A stretch of 64,000 nucleotides of DNA. It comes from Triglochin maritima. Lineage: Eukaryota; Streptophyta; Magnoliopsida; Alismatales; Juncaginaceae. Shown piece by piece: positions 33,266 to 44,777 of the stretch (positions are counted from its first letter, which is position 1; each line of letters opens with the position of its first letter). Where the stretch lies: positions 27,115,741 to 27,179,740 of the forward strand of contig OY821782.1 of NCBI GenBank assembly GCA_963682175.1, given 5' to 3'. The notes below the pieces were generated by a model. That model was not told the origin of the DNA, made no database searches, and saw only the letters and a program-made list of their open reading frames with translations. A program made the translations under genes and the position numbers.

Positions 33266-34757
33266 TGTGGGATCGTGTGGGTTATGGGTCCACTAATCAC
33301 TTTTAATCTAATCCCTAATTTTCTACTTGATTAAGCAAACAAATGCGCAGCGGAATAAACAAACAAGTAGAGAAAGAAAGACAATGCAAACCACAAAAGA
33401 CGCGTCGGTTTTTATAGAGGTTCGGCACCCCACCCGGGTCCTAGTCCTCTCTTGTAAGCTCCGCTCGACTCCGCGAGCTCCGCCTACGTCTTCACTAACC
33501 ACTCCCCGTTCCGGGCCGGGAGAGAACGCCTTTACACCACAAGCAACGCGAACAACCCTCGCTTGCTTGAATTCTTCCTCTCACAATCCGAGAGGGACAC
33601 TTCGGGCTTTCACCGAAGTCCTTGCTTCTTTTGACAACACTTGTAACTGAGTGGGATTCACTCTCTAATTGAGCACACTTTGAGTAGGATGAGTATATGA
33701 TCAAATGTGTGAAGTTTAGGCTTAAAGAGTGTAGAATTGGGAGCTTTGAGGATTGAGGTTTCTCTCTAATGTATTGGGACAATTGGAGTTGGAGAGTTGT
33801 GTTAACAACAAGTCTTGATCCTCTATTTATAAGCTCCTAAGGTATTCTAGCCGTTGGGGATAGATTTGATTGGGTTTTGTGCAAGATACACAAGGCAGAA
33901 AATCAGGCTGCAAATCTGTCCAGAACCGGTCGACCGAAACGTGGAACGGTCGACCGAACGCTTGGGTTCGATAAGAATACGGTCGACTGAAATATGAATA
34001 GATCGACCGAACACTTAAGTCTATTAAGAAAACGGTCGACCGAACAGGGTTACCGGTCGACCGAATAAGCGTTTCGGTAGAGGGAAAATTGGATCGGTCG
34101 AACGAAATCGTATCGACCGATAGCAGGGAATTTTTGACAAGGTTAAACGGTCGACCAAACTTGGCACATGGTTCGACCGTTTGGTTAAGTATATGGAGGT
34201 GTATATAGTTTTAATACGAATACGACTGTTGGGCATATACGACAAGAAAAACGGTCATATGAAAAATCCGGAATCGGTCGACCGAAAATGTAGAACCGGT
34301 CGACCGGTAGAGTTCGGTAAAATCACTATGGAGAGTCTGTTATAAACCAGTCGAACTGAGAACTGGTTCGGTCGACCGGTTCACACAGGAAATCTGGGTT
34401 TAAGTTTATAAGTGATTTCCGACTAAGGTTTGGGTGATCTAATGAAGTCCAAATAATGTGAAATTTCGTGTGTGACTTCTATAGGGAACCTATTGTGTAT
34501 GTGATTGGTTTTTAACTCTTGTATGCTCAATTTACACATGTTCCTAAGACTCAAAATAAATCAAGATTACATGTCTTCGATTTAGCTTTAATTACATGTC
34601 TTGACTTCATTTCCTTCTTTCTTGAGTCTTGATCACCTGTAGAGGTTAGCACAATACAATATACATGCAATGCAATATGTGTGCTACTCTACATCATCAT
34701 AATTAAGATTAGGTTAATTAAATCATCAAAACATAGATTAAGGCCAAAAAGCCAACA
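33266..34757 (-). repeat. Element D 5' LTR (1492 bp)
   Basis: Same length as the 3' copy. TATA box at 33823-33833 and palindrome array at about 33925-34381. Several of the few LTR-LTR differences fall in the array (for example GGTCGACCGAAC against GGTCGACCAAAC). Confidence 0.93.
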
Positions 34758-36859
34758 ATAACGACCCGTACAGTCACTCCTACAACCCGGGATGGCGAAA
34801 CCACCCTAACTTTTTAGGGGCCTAGTAGGGGCCACGATCAGAGCTCGCACGCTCAACCTCAACCTCCACCTTATCATCCTCCACGCCCATCGGCAACCTA
34901 CCAACCCCCACATCAAAGGTCTTAGCCTCATACTCACCAACCTACTTAGGCCTCCCCTTTGGGTTATTCTAGTTAGACTCTACCCCAGCGGGTTGACCCT
35001 AAGAATCCCTCTCTTGATCAATCTCTTCAAGCGTTCATGCAGAGCATGCAAAGTTTGTTCAAAACTTTGGAAATGCAAGTCAGCCAGTTGGCTCATCAGC
35101 TCAATGAACATGAGAAGGGACAATTTCCAAGTCAACCCGAGGTGAATCCCTGGGCACCCATTCTCAAGGAAGGCCACTAGTGCCTCATGCTACCTCTGAA
35201 CCGACCCATCATGTTAATGTGATTCATACTTTGAGATATGCTAAGGCGGTCGACAACCAAATAAGTTTGCCTTCCTTGCAATCATCATCCATTGGTGTCA
35301 CCAGACCTGCGGTGATACCCACATCTATTAGGGAGCCGGATCCTGAGGTTCCCTCCACGAATACTTCCAAGAAGGAGCTTGATCCTAAGGTTCCTTCTAA
35401 ATTTACTACGACAATTGAACCGAACCCTGAGGTGCCCTTGTCTTATATTGTGTCAAAGGAATCAAATTCCGAGGTCCCTACTCATGTTTCTATGGACCAG
35501 AATTCTAAGCTTCCTTTGAAAGACCCTTATACCCTGAAGGTGTCATTCCTTGAGCGCCTTAAAATGAAAACTTCAGATCAACATCATAAGATGTTGGAGA
35601 TCATCCGGCAAGTTAAGGTGAACATCCCTCTATTGGAGGTGACTCAGCAAATGTCACCTTATGCCAAGATTTTCAAGGACTAATGCACCAAGAAGAGAAA
35701 AACTCATGTTCCCAAGAAAGTTTTTCTTACGGGAAATGTGAGTTCATTGTTAGCACAACCCATGCAAGTCAAATACAAGGACCCTGGTTGTCCTACTATT
35801 TTTTGTGTAATTAGTGATGTGTCAATACATCGAGCTTTATTGGACCTAGGTGCATCTGTCAATCTTTTGCCGTATTTTGTCTACATCCACCTTGGTCTTG
35901 GAGACCTCAAACAAACAAAAACCACCCTTCAGCTGGCTGATAGGTCAATGAATAAACTGAGGGGTGTGGTGGAAGATGTTCTGATCAAAGTAGGTGAGCT
36001 CATTTATCCAGTCAATTTCTTTGTTTTGGATACTAAACCTGTGGCAAACTCACTTAGACAAATTCTTGTTATTTTGGGGCGACCATTTCTAGCAACTTCC
36101 AATTCCTTGATCAATTGTTGTAATGGTCTGATGCGCTTAACATATGATAGCCAATGCAATGATTTCCTCGTCTTCATTATCGGGAAGCAGCCAGGTGACT
36201 TCGATGACCCTGTTGAGGTCAATCTTATCCAGGGCATGGACGAGAACGAAGTTGAAGGCACCTTCAAGTATTTCAGAGAGTTGTTAGATGGAGATCCTGA
36301 TGGGGGTGAAGATGTTTCACCTGGGTTGGCACAAGAAGGTGCCTTATCTTGTGATCATGTGGCCTTTGAGCGACATCCTTTCGATCATGTAGCTCTTGAG
36401 CCACAAGATACCATTTTTGTGTCCTCTGGGCCACCTACTCTTCACTCTATATCTGTTGAGGACCCCATGTGGGTTAAGAATCAACCACCTGATACCCTAC
36501 ATTTCAAACAACCTGATAGAGATTCACCTCTCATTCATGCCTCCTATCATTCTCATTCTCAAGAGGCATCAAACGACCACAATGCTTATAAGGGTGTCAG
36601 GTGGTCAAGCAATTCTGTTTTTGGACTTCGTTATCCGGGTAATAAGTCCACGGTATCACATTGTGTGGATGAAATGATCCTGGTGCACCCAAATAACGGT
36701 TGGAGGGTATACATTGATGACCCTCAACTCTGTTGTGGAGTGGAAACATCTTTGTTTCCATTTCCTTTCATTGCCCTGGTTTTGAGAGGCATGAACCGCC
36801 ATCCTTGGTTCATGAACCTCTTACAATCCTCTTGTTTCTTATGTTGTGAGCCCATGTAG

Positions 36860-37541
36860 TTGCATTTCTGGCTCGAGGGATGGCAGGTTCCCATTTGATG
36901 TCCCTTGACAAATGAAAATGGGAGCCCATTTTTGTCCATAGTTATATTTGAAAAAAAGAAGAAAAAAAGGGACAGAAAGAAAGAAAGACTACACAAGTGA
37001 GCACTTATTGTTATGGGCTCCGACCTTGAAACTTTCCTTGTGCTTCACGTTGGTGATATCTTTTCTTTTTCATGCATATATCTATGTAGTACCATGCTTA
37101 CATTCATTGAGGAGAATGCATGAAGTAAGTGTGGGGGGTGTTTTACATGTATACATAGTCAAGTCTTTCTCATTTTCTTTTGTTTGTATTGTTAGGGTCA
37201 TGCTAGTGTGCTGCATTTAATATCAATATATCTGTTTTCCATGATCCTTGGGTGACTTGCCTTCTTTTGCTTGCCTAGTGCTTTAAATTTTCCATTTCTT
37301 TCAAAATCTTCGTGTGTTTGTGGAAGAAAATGTTTTGGGGTATTGCGTGTGTTTAGAATGTGCAAAACCGTTTAGAGGCAAAGTAAAAAGGAAGCTCCCA
37401 AAATTGACTTGAACATTATGCATTAGGATATCTAGTACATCGGCTTTAGGTGTTATCTAGTCGTAAGGATGCACCCCGGGTTTCCCTCGGGAGGAGAGTA
37501 ATCATAGGATTTCAGTACTCAAACAAATAAAGAAGTTGTGT
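36860..37541 (+). other. Element B 3' non-coding remnant
   Basis: Reads as the reverse of the element A non-coding region (matches near 17880-18500, including GTGTGGGGGGTG and ATGCACCCCGGGTTTCCCTC against its A counterpart). The rest of B, including its 3' LTR, is missing; at about 37538-37545 it joins the truncated LTR of element E. Confidence 0.75.
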
Positions 37542-37716
37542 TCGTGGAGGCGAGGGGGCTGTTGGAGACGCCGGAAGTGCGGGGATTGTCGTTGTGTTCG
37601 CCGGAGTTCGAGTTTATCGTGGAAATGCTCGCCGTCGTTTCTTCAAAGGCTTCTACAAGCCTTAAGGTATGTCAAACTTGCTTTCAAGCTCACCTAGTGT
37701 TAGTGTGGGAGTGGGA

Positions 37717-38290
37717 GCGGTCGACGGTAGGCCGTTTCGTGCTCGTCGGACCTGCACAGCCGTTTCTAAACTATAAACGGTCGACCGGTGTTTTGATTCG
37801 GTCGACCAGTTATAGTGTATTTTGGGCGAATCCCTCGCACCGGTCGAACGATGCCCTTTTGGGTGGTCGACCGGTTGTGCAATTTTTAGTGAGAGAAAAC
37901 GTCCTGTGTATTTTCGGTCGACCGGGACCCCTTTGCCGGTCGACCGAAAGTACTGTTGTAGGTCGGTTGAGGCGTTGACCATCTAAACGGTCGACCGCCT
38001 GTTTGACTCGTTCGACCGACGTTTAAGTTAACTAAATGGCCGGTCGACCGGAAGTGTGGTTTCGGTCGACCGTGATGTGAGGACTCTGGGTGAGTTCTAC
38101 TGGTGGTTTTCGGTCGACCGATAGGGTTCGGTTGTTCGACCGTTTTACTGTTGATTGCGAAAATGGATTTCTACTGGTGCTTTTCGGTCGACCGGGACCC
38201 CTTTGTCGGTCAACCGTTTGGCGGGTTTTTCGGTTGGGCCAGTTCTCTGGGTGAGGATCGGTCGACCGGAAGCCATGTTTTGTTCGACCG
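37717..38290 (+). promoter_or_regulatory. CGGTCGACCG palindrome array in E 5' LTR
   Basis: About 17 exact or near-exact copies in 570 bp (for example AACGGTCGACCGGTG, TTCGGTCGACCGGGA, GCCGGTCGACCGGAA, TGTTCGACCGTTT). Relative to the TATA position in the 3' LTR the array lies downstream, in the transcribed R/U5 part. Confidence 0.8.
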
Positions 38291-38428
38291 TTTTACACTG
38301 TTTTTGTGTGTGTGTGTGTGTGTTGCTATTGATTGACTAGAAGGCAACGGGTCTCCGGCCCTTTTGGGGCGACGGCACAGACATTCCGGCCCTATAGCGA
38401 TTAGTGGTGACACGGGTTGTGATTTGTG

Positions 38429-38520
38429 GCCGTGGCTCCGGCGAATGAGGCAAAGCCGTGGCTCTGGCGAATGAGGCAAAGCCGTGGCTCCGGCGAATGA
38501 TGCAAAACCGTGGCTCCGGT
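38429..38520 (+). repeat. 26-bp minisatellite GCCGTGGCTCCGGCGAATGAGGCAAA (26-bp unit; first bases given in note)
   Basis: About 3.5 tandem copies of a 26-bp unit starting GCCGTGGCTCCGGCGAATGA. The 3' LTR keeps about 1.5 copies (44742-44783) before it breaks off inside a unit at AATGAG. Confidence 0.85.
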
Positions 38521-39048
38521 AACACTGAGGCAATGAGGGGGTTGTGTGGCCGTGTTTTGGACCGGCGGTGCCTTGTGTGCACGTGTGTTGGTGGGTTGGG
38601 GTCAGAGGACCCTTGAGACCCGTGTTGTTGGGCTATGGCCGGGAGAGAGGTCCCGGGAACTTAGCGGGTGTTTCTGTTGTGGTGTTTTATGTTTCCTTGC
38701 ACATTTCATTTTTGTCCATATATGTGTTAGGGTTTGGCATACTGGGTTTCCTCCTGGAAACTCAGGCATTCATTGTCTGCTTTCAGGCCGAGAGCGACGT
38801 TAGGTGGGTGGCGTCGGCGGAGGGAGCACTCGAGACCTGATCCTGCTTCCCTACATTTTGAGGTGGTTGTGATTACTTGTGTATATTCTCTGTATATGAT
38901 CTTTTGATGTAATCACATTCTTTTATAAACTCGTTCACATATATATATTATATGTTGGTGCACCAGTGTGTGTATTTATTTCGTAATGTCCTCGTTGATT
39001 GTATGATTTAAATTTGAAATTTTCCGCTGTGTTTGAGGACGTTACAAC

Positions 39049-39060
39049 TTGGTATCAGAG
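39049..39060 (+). promoter_or_regulatory. Primer-binding site of element E
   Basis: TGGTATCAGAGC, 3 bp after the LTR end GTTACA. Confidence 0.9.
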
Positions 39061-39157
39061 CGGTCAGTTTCAGTGTCTTCGTCCAATGGAACCACCCTTA
39101 GAGTTGTGTCAATCATGCATGCATTGTTCTCATTCATGTTTTGTGTCTCCTGTGTAG

Positions 39158-42100
39158 ATGGCTCCGAGGCGTGTGAGACCTTCTCCCCGAGACCGTAGCA
39201 CCAGTGATGAGGTGGGTGAGGGGAGTAGAGGTGAGGAGCTGAGGACGCTCCAGGGCACGCTGGGTAGATTGGGCGAGATTCTCGAGCGCCAATCCGCCCA
39301 GGCTGATCAGGGAGGAGCAAGCGCAGTTTTGGATCGGTTTATGCGTCAGCATCCCCCATCCTTCGATGGTAGCGGCGACCCTGAGGCAGCAGAGGACTGG
39401 GTCTTTAAGATCCAGAAGATATTTCGGGCGATTGGGTGTCCTCCTGAGAGGAAGGTGGATCTGGCCACTTACGTGTTGGACGGTGGCGCAGCCAACTGGT
39501 GGAGATCCACTTCTGCTGTGGTGTTCGAGGACAGTGAGGAGTTGAGCTGGGAGGAGTTCTTGGTGGAGTTCAACCAGCAGTACTTTCCGCAGCACGCCCG
39601 CGACAGGAAGAGAGAGGAGTTCCTGGCTTTAGAGCAGAGGGACATGACTCTGGCTGCCTACATCAGCAAATTTCACGCTTTGGAGTGATACTGTCCAGAG
39701 ATTTATGTGACGCAGGAGCAGAGGGCTCGGAGGTTTGTGCGCGGTCTGAGGCCGCAGTTCAGGGCATGTGTTACCACGAGCATGCCACAGACGTTAGCAG
39801 ACGCTGTGAAGTTCGCGACCATCATGGATCAGGATAGCCAGGACATTGAGGAGGCTAGGAGGTCGCAGGTGAAGACCGGAGTGCGTCCGGGGAGTCAGTT
39901 GTCAGGGAATCCGGGCAAGAGGCCTCGGATTGACGGAGGTGGACCACCGCAGGCTGGGCAGTGCAGGCAGTGTGGTGGAGTTCATCCGGGACGCGGTTGC
40001 GGGCCCCGCTCTGGCGCGTGTCATGGCTGTGGCCAGCTGGGTCACTTTGTTCGTTCTTGCCCGAGTAGGCCGGGTGGGCCTATTGTTCGGCCGGGATCAT
40101 CCACAGCTGGTGGAGCTGGACCGAGTCGTTCTGCAGCACCACCCCAGCAGGGGAAGAGAGCAGGTCGCGTATTCACTATCCAGGCGGAGGAGGCTAGGGA
40201 TGCGAGCACGGTGGTGGAAGGTACGCTACTTGTTGCAGATGTGGTAGCTAGGGTGTTGTTTGACTCTGGGGCCACACACTCGTTTATCTCTGAGCAGTTT
40301 GCGAGCGTGTTGGGCCGTACCCCTGCGATGTTGACTACCACTTTGGAAGTCAGCACACCCCTGGGTTTGGTGGGCACTGTGGGGAGATTTCTTCCTGGCG
40401 CCACGATTGCTTCGGGAGACCAGCAATTTCCGGCTGACCTGGTCTTGCTACCGATGGTGGACTTCGATGTTATACTCGGGATGGATTGGTTGTCCCAGTA
40501 TGACGTCCGAGTCTTATGCCGTGATAAGAAGATTTTGATTCCGAGGCGAGGTTTGCCTGATCTTCTGATCAGAGGATTGAAGGACCGCGGGAGTCGGTTG
40601 ATTGTTTCTTCGGTTAGAGCTCGGAAGTTGATTCAGCAGGGTTGCAGGGCTTTTGTGGCCACCTTGGTAGTTCCAGACCCAGAGATGAGGAGGCTGGAGG
40701 ACATCGAGATTGTTCAGGATTTTCCCGAGGTGTTTGCTGATGATGTCTCCGGTCTACCACCTCACAGAGAGATAGAGTTCGGCATTGATTTGGTAGCTGG
40801 GGCTACACCGCAGTCGAAGGCTCCGTACAGGATGGCGCCTGCAGAGTTGTCGGAGCTGAAGAAGCAGTTACAGGTTCTGATGGATACTGGGTTTATCCGA
40901 CCCAGTGTCTCACCGTGGGGTGTGCCGATTCTTTTTGTGAAGAAGAAGGACGACTCGTTGCGGATGTGCATAGATTACCAGATGCTGAATAAGGTTACTG
41001 TGAGGAATCAGTATCCTTTGCCCAGGATCGAGGACCTGTTTGACCGGTTGCAGTCAGCGAAGGTGTTCTCGAAGATTGATCTGCGATCCGGGTACCATCA
41101 GTTGAGGATCAGAGAGGCAGATGTCCAGAAGACAGCTTTTCGGACGAGGTACGGGCACTTTGAGTTTCTGGTGATGCCGTTCGGGTTGACAAACGCGCCT
41201 GCAGCATTTATGGATCTGATGAATAGGACTTTCAGTCAGTATCTCGACCGTTTCGTGATTGTCTTCGTGGACGATATTTTAGTCTATTCACCAGATATGG
41301 ATCAGCACCGGGAGCATCTGAGGATTGTACTTGGCATTCTGAGAGATCAGCAGCTGTATGCCAAGTTTTCGAAGTGCGAGTTCTGGCTTCACAGTGTTGC
41401 ATTTTTGGGGCATATCGTATCAGAAGCTGGGATATCAGTGGATCCAGCGAAGGTCGAGGCCGTGACGCAGTGGAGAGCCCCGACGAGTGTGACTGAGATT
41501 AGGAGTTTTGTTGGATTGGCGGGTTACTACCGCCGGTTCATCAAAGACTTCTCGAGACTTGCTTCACCACTGACAGCGCTGACGAAGAAAGGAGTGAAGT
41601 TTGTTTGGTCCCAGAATTGCGAGGACAGTTTTCAGGAACTGAAGAGTCGGTTGACGACATCTCCAGTTCTGACTCTTCCCAGCGATAGCGGAGGTTATGT
41701 GATTTACAGCGACGCCTCAGGTGTTGGTTTGGGCTGTGTACTGATGCAGCACGGGCAGGTGGTGGCGTATGCTTCGAGGCAGTTGAAGGTGCACGAGAAG
41801 AATTACCCCACTCACGATCTAGAGTTGGCAGCCGTGGTTCATGCTCTGAAGATTTTGCGTCACTATTTGTATGGTGAGCGGTTCGAAGTCTTCACGGATC
41901 ATCAGAGTCTGAAGTACCTGTTTTCACAGAAGAAGCTGAATATGAGGCAGCGCAGGTGGCTTGAGCTGATTAAGGATTTTGATTTCACCATCTCCTATCA
42001 TCCGGGGAAGGCGAATTCAGTTGCAGACGCGCTGAGCAGGAAAGTGGAGGTGTCAGCTGCGAGTTTGTGTATTCAGGAGTGGAGGCTACTCGAGACATTG

Positions 42101-43607
42101 TCAGAGTGGAGGCCGTTCACCGAGAGCTCGTGGGGAGCAGTGATTGCGGGTCTTCGAGTGGAGCCGCAGACCGTCAGTCGAGTTGTCCAGGCTCAGCACA
42201 GGGATGAGGATTTGACTAGTCTGCTACAGTCAGTTGCCAGAGATGGGTCGGACTTCACTGTGGGAGTGGATGGAGGTCTGAGGTTCAGGAGTCGGATCTG
42301 GGTGCCGAAGGTCGATGCGCTGAGAGATGACATCATGGAGGAGGCACACCGAGCCAGATATTCCATTCACCCGGGGAGTACGAAGATGTATAAGGATCTG
42401 CAGCGAAACTTCTGGTGGCGAGGGATGAAGCGTGATGTGGCTGATTTTGTGGCTAGGTGTTTGGTTTGCCAGCAGGTGAAGATCGAGCACCAGAGACCAG
42501 CGGGACCGATGCAGAGTATAAAGCTACCTGAGTGGAAGTGGGAGCACGTGACGATGGATTTCGTCACCGGGTTGCCGAAGACGAGGAGCTCTCATGACGC
42601 GATTTGGGTTATAGTCGATCGACTGACCAAATCGGCACATTTTCTGGCCATCCGGACTACTCTACCTTTGGAGGGTCTTGCGAGATTGTATATTGAGGAG
42701 ATCGTCAGACTGCATGGGGGTGCCAGTGAGTATCATTTCAGATCGAGATCCGAGGTTCACTTCCAGATTCTGGGGGAGTTTGCAGCAGGCTCTGGGTACT
42801 CGTCTGAAGTTCAGTACAACATTTCACCCGCAGACAGACGGTCAGTCAGAGAGGACTATTCAGACGTTAGAGGACATGCTGAGAGCGTGCACTCTGGATT
42901 GGGCAGGGCACTGGGATGAGCACTTGCCGTTGATTGAGTTCGCCTACAACAACAGCTACCATGCGAGTATTGGGATGGCACCGTACGAGGCTTTGTACGG
43001 GAGGCCGTGCAGATCACCGGTGTGCTGGAGTGAGGTAGGCGAGAGGAAGTTAGTCGGGCCTGAGATTATACAGGCGTATGCTGAAAAGGTTGATGTGATC
43101 AGGCAGCGACTAGCGACAGCTGAGAGCAGGCAGAAGAGCTACGCGGATCGGCGTAGGCGAATATTGATTTTTGAGGTTGACGATCATGTCTTTCTGAAGA
43201 TCTCACCGTCGCGTGGGGTCATGAGATTCGGGAAGAAGGGGAAGCTCAGTCCGAGGTACATTGGGCCGTTCGAGATTTTGGACCGAGTTGGAGAGGTCGC
43301 CTACCGGATTGCGTTGCCGCCACAGTTTTCCGGTCTTCATAACGTCTTCCACGTTTCGATGCTGAGGAAGTACGTGTCAGATCATTCTCACGTGATTCAG
43401 ATTGAGGTTCCAGAGATCCAACAGGATTTGTCTCTTGAGGAGAGGCCGGTAGAGATTGTGGATCGGATGGATCACCAGCTCAGGAGGAGGACGATTCTTA
43501 TGGTTAAGGTCAGGTGGCAGCATCACTCTGAGCGAGAGGCTACTTGGGAGGTTGAGGAGGAAGTCCGGAAGTCGTATCCGGAGCTGTTTGGTAAGTACTG
43601 GATTTAA
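39158..43607 (+). pseudogene. Element E gag-pol polyprotein (chromovirus), two lesions
   Basis: The polyprotein would make the capsid and the enzymes for copying and integrating the element. Gag begins at ATG 39158 (WVFKIQKIFRAIGCPPERK, EFNQQYFPQHARDRKREEF). A TGA at 39686-39688 interrupts it, and the same frame continues from 39689. After that come a CCHC knuckle ([14 protein letters not shown], ~40019-40060), protease DSGATHSF (~40262-40285), reverse transcriptase with FVDD (~41264-41275), RNase H (DASGVGLG, ~41711) and the integrase HHCC zinc domain (~42347-42470) and catalytic core. At about 42715-42720 a G-run has one extra base, shifting the frame within the integrase core. The other frame (to 43607) holds the rest of integrase and a chromodomain ([27 protein letters not shown]). 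Two lesions plus a promoter-less LTR make it inactive. Confidence 0.93.
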
Positions 43608-43617
43608 TTTCGTGGGC

Positions 43618-43641
43618 GAAATTCTTTTAAGGAGGGTGGAT
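43618..43641 (+). promoter_or_regulatory. Polypurine tract of element E
   Basis: AAGGAGGGTGGAT directly precedes the 3' LTR start TGTTAGACCC. Confidence 0.75.
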
Positions 43642-43737
43642 TGTTAGACCCTAACCCTTGCTTACTGTTCTTAATTGTGTTTAGGAGAGGATTAGTGATG
43701 GATTGAGATGGATGGCTGAGATCGAGTCGGAGAAAAG

Positions 43738-43746
43738 TATATAAAG
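43738..43746 (+). promoter_or_regulatory. TATA box of element E 3' LTR
   Basis: TATATAAAG about 97 bp into the LTR, followed by a CT-rich tract. It could drive transcription outward, through the array and toward the WEB gene in antisense direction (inference). Confidence 0.7.
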
Positions 43747-44028
43747 GTTGGTTTTACTCTCTCTCCTCACTCTCTCTCTCGCATTCTCTTCTCTCTCACT
43801 CACTCTCTCTCTCTCTAGACGCGTCTCTCTCTCCATCAGAGTTTCGTCGGCATTTGTGGAGGCGAGGGGGCTGTTGGAGACGCCGGAAGTGCGGGGATCG
43901 TCGTTGTGTTCGCCGGAGTTCGAGTTTATCGTGGAAAAGCTCGCCGTCGTTTCTTCAAAGGCTTCTTCAAGCCTTAAGGTATGTCAAACTTGCTTTCAAG
44001 CTCACCTAGTGTTAGTGTGGGAGTGGGA

Positions 44029-44602
44029 GCGGTCGACGGTAGGCCGTTTCGGGCTCGTCGGACCTGCACAGCCATTTCTGAACAATAAACGGTCGACCGG
44101 TGTTTTGGTTCGGTCGACCGGTTATAGTGTATTTTGGGCGAATCCCTCGCACTGGTCGAACGATGCCCTTTTGGGCGGTCGACCGGTTGTGCAATTTTTA
44201 GTGAGAGAAAATGTCCTGTGTATTTTCGGTCGACCGGGACCCCTTTACCAGTCGACCGAAAGTACTGTTGTAGGTCGGTTGAGGCGTTGACCATCTAAAC
44301 GGTCGACCGCCTGTTTGACTCGTTCGACCGACGTTTAAGTTAACTAAATGACCGGTCGACCGGAAGTGTGGTTTCGGTCGACCGTGATGTGAGGACTCTG
44401 GGTGAGTTCTACTGGTGGTTTTCGGTCGACCGATAGGGTTCGGTTGTTCGACCGTTTTACTGTTGATTGCGAAAATGGATTTCTACTGGTTCTTTTCGGT
44501 CGACCGGGACCCCTTTGTCGGTCGACCGTTTGGCGGGTTTTTCGGTTGGGCCAGTTCTCTGGGTGAGGATCGGTCGACCGGAAGCCATGTTTTGTTCGAC
44601 CG
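44029..44602 (+). promoter_or_regulatory. CGGTCGACCG palindrome array in E 3' LTR
   Basis: The counterpart of 37717-38290 with the same layout. A sizeable share of the LTR-LTR differences are C/T or G/A changes within the motif. Confidence 0.8.
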
Positions 44603-44777
44603 TTTTACACTGTTTTTGTGTGTGTGTGTGTTGCTATTGATTGGCTAGAAGGCAACGGGTCTCCGGCCCTTTTGGGGCGACGGCACAGACATTCCGGCCC
44701 TATAGCGATTAGTGGTTACACGGGTTGTGATTTGTGGCCGTGGCTCCGGCGAATGAGGCAATGCCGTGGCTCCGGCG

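Larger units (their letters stand above)
29445..34757 (-). mobile_element. Element D: complete young gag-only Copia element
   Basis: The element is 5313 bp on the minus strand, with two 1492-bp LTRs (TGTGGG...CAACA in plus reading) and ATAAC duplications. Primer site at 33252-33263, gag at 31764-33212, polypurine tract next to 30937. By eye about six substitutions separate the LTRs, so it is young. The 2.3-kb interior has gag and a short remnant reading into the region where pol normally begins (WVPKANIQGPKVVWVPK). Protease, integrase, reverse transcriptase and RNase H are all absent. It must depend on a related autonomous Copia element (inference). It landed inside the gag of element B. Confidence 0.93.
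26745..36859 (+). pseudogene. Element B gag-protease, split by two later insertions
   Basis: The reading is in three pieces: 26745-27289, 28839-29444 and 34758-36859. The first holds the gag N-terminus (PSCIVLSPARENKYELKPQH, IFIREFEEVCSIFKLQQLDE) and already has a stop near 26978. The second has VFLKRFFPQMKTQQIRHQI, YLPETESFHAFFERFKDHL and a zinc knuckle CSRCGLTGHNDLEC (about 29343-29384). The third resumes with NDPYSHSYNPGWRNHPNF, has stops, then the protease block LLDLGASVNLLPYFV (about 35838-35882) and LGRPFLATSNSLINCCNGL. The same protein order as element A but more decayed. No polymerase domains are present. It cannot be expressed as one protein. Confidence 0.88.
37542..39045 (+). repeat. 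Element E 5' LTR, promoter-less
   Basis: Starts inside the LTR at GTGGAGGCGAGGGGG (matching 43856) and ends GAGGACGTTACA before the primer site. The TATA box seen in the 3' LTR (43738-43746) lies in the missing part, so this LTR cannot drive the element from its own promoter. Confidence 0.88.

Noticed and set aside
37538..38840. Long frames across the E LTRs (for example 37538-37978, 43748-44290)
   Set aside because: They run through palindrome arrays; the frame is open because GTCGACCG repeats give few stops. No domain.
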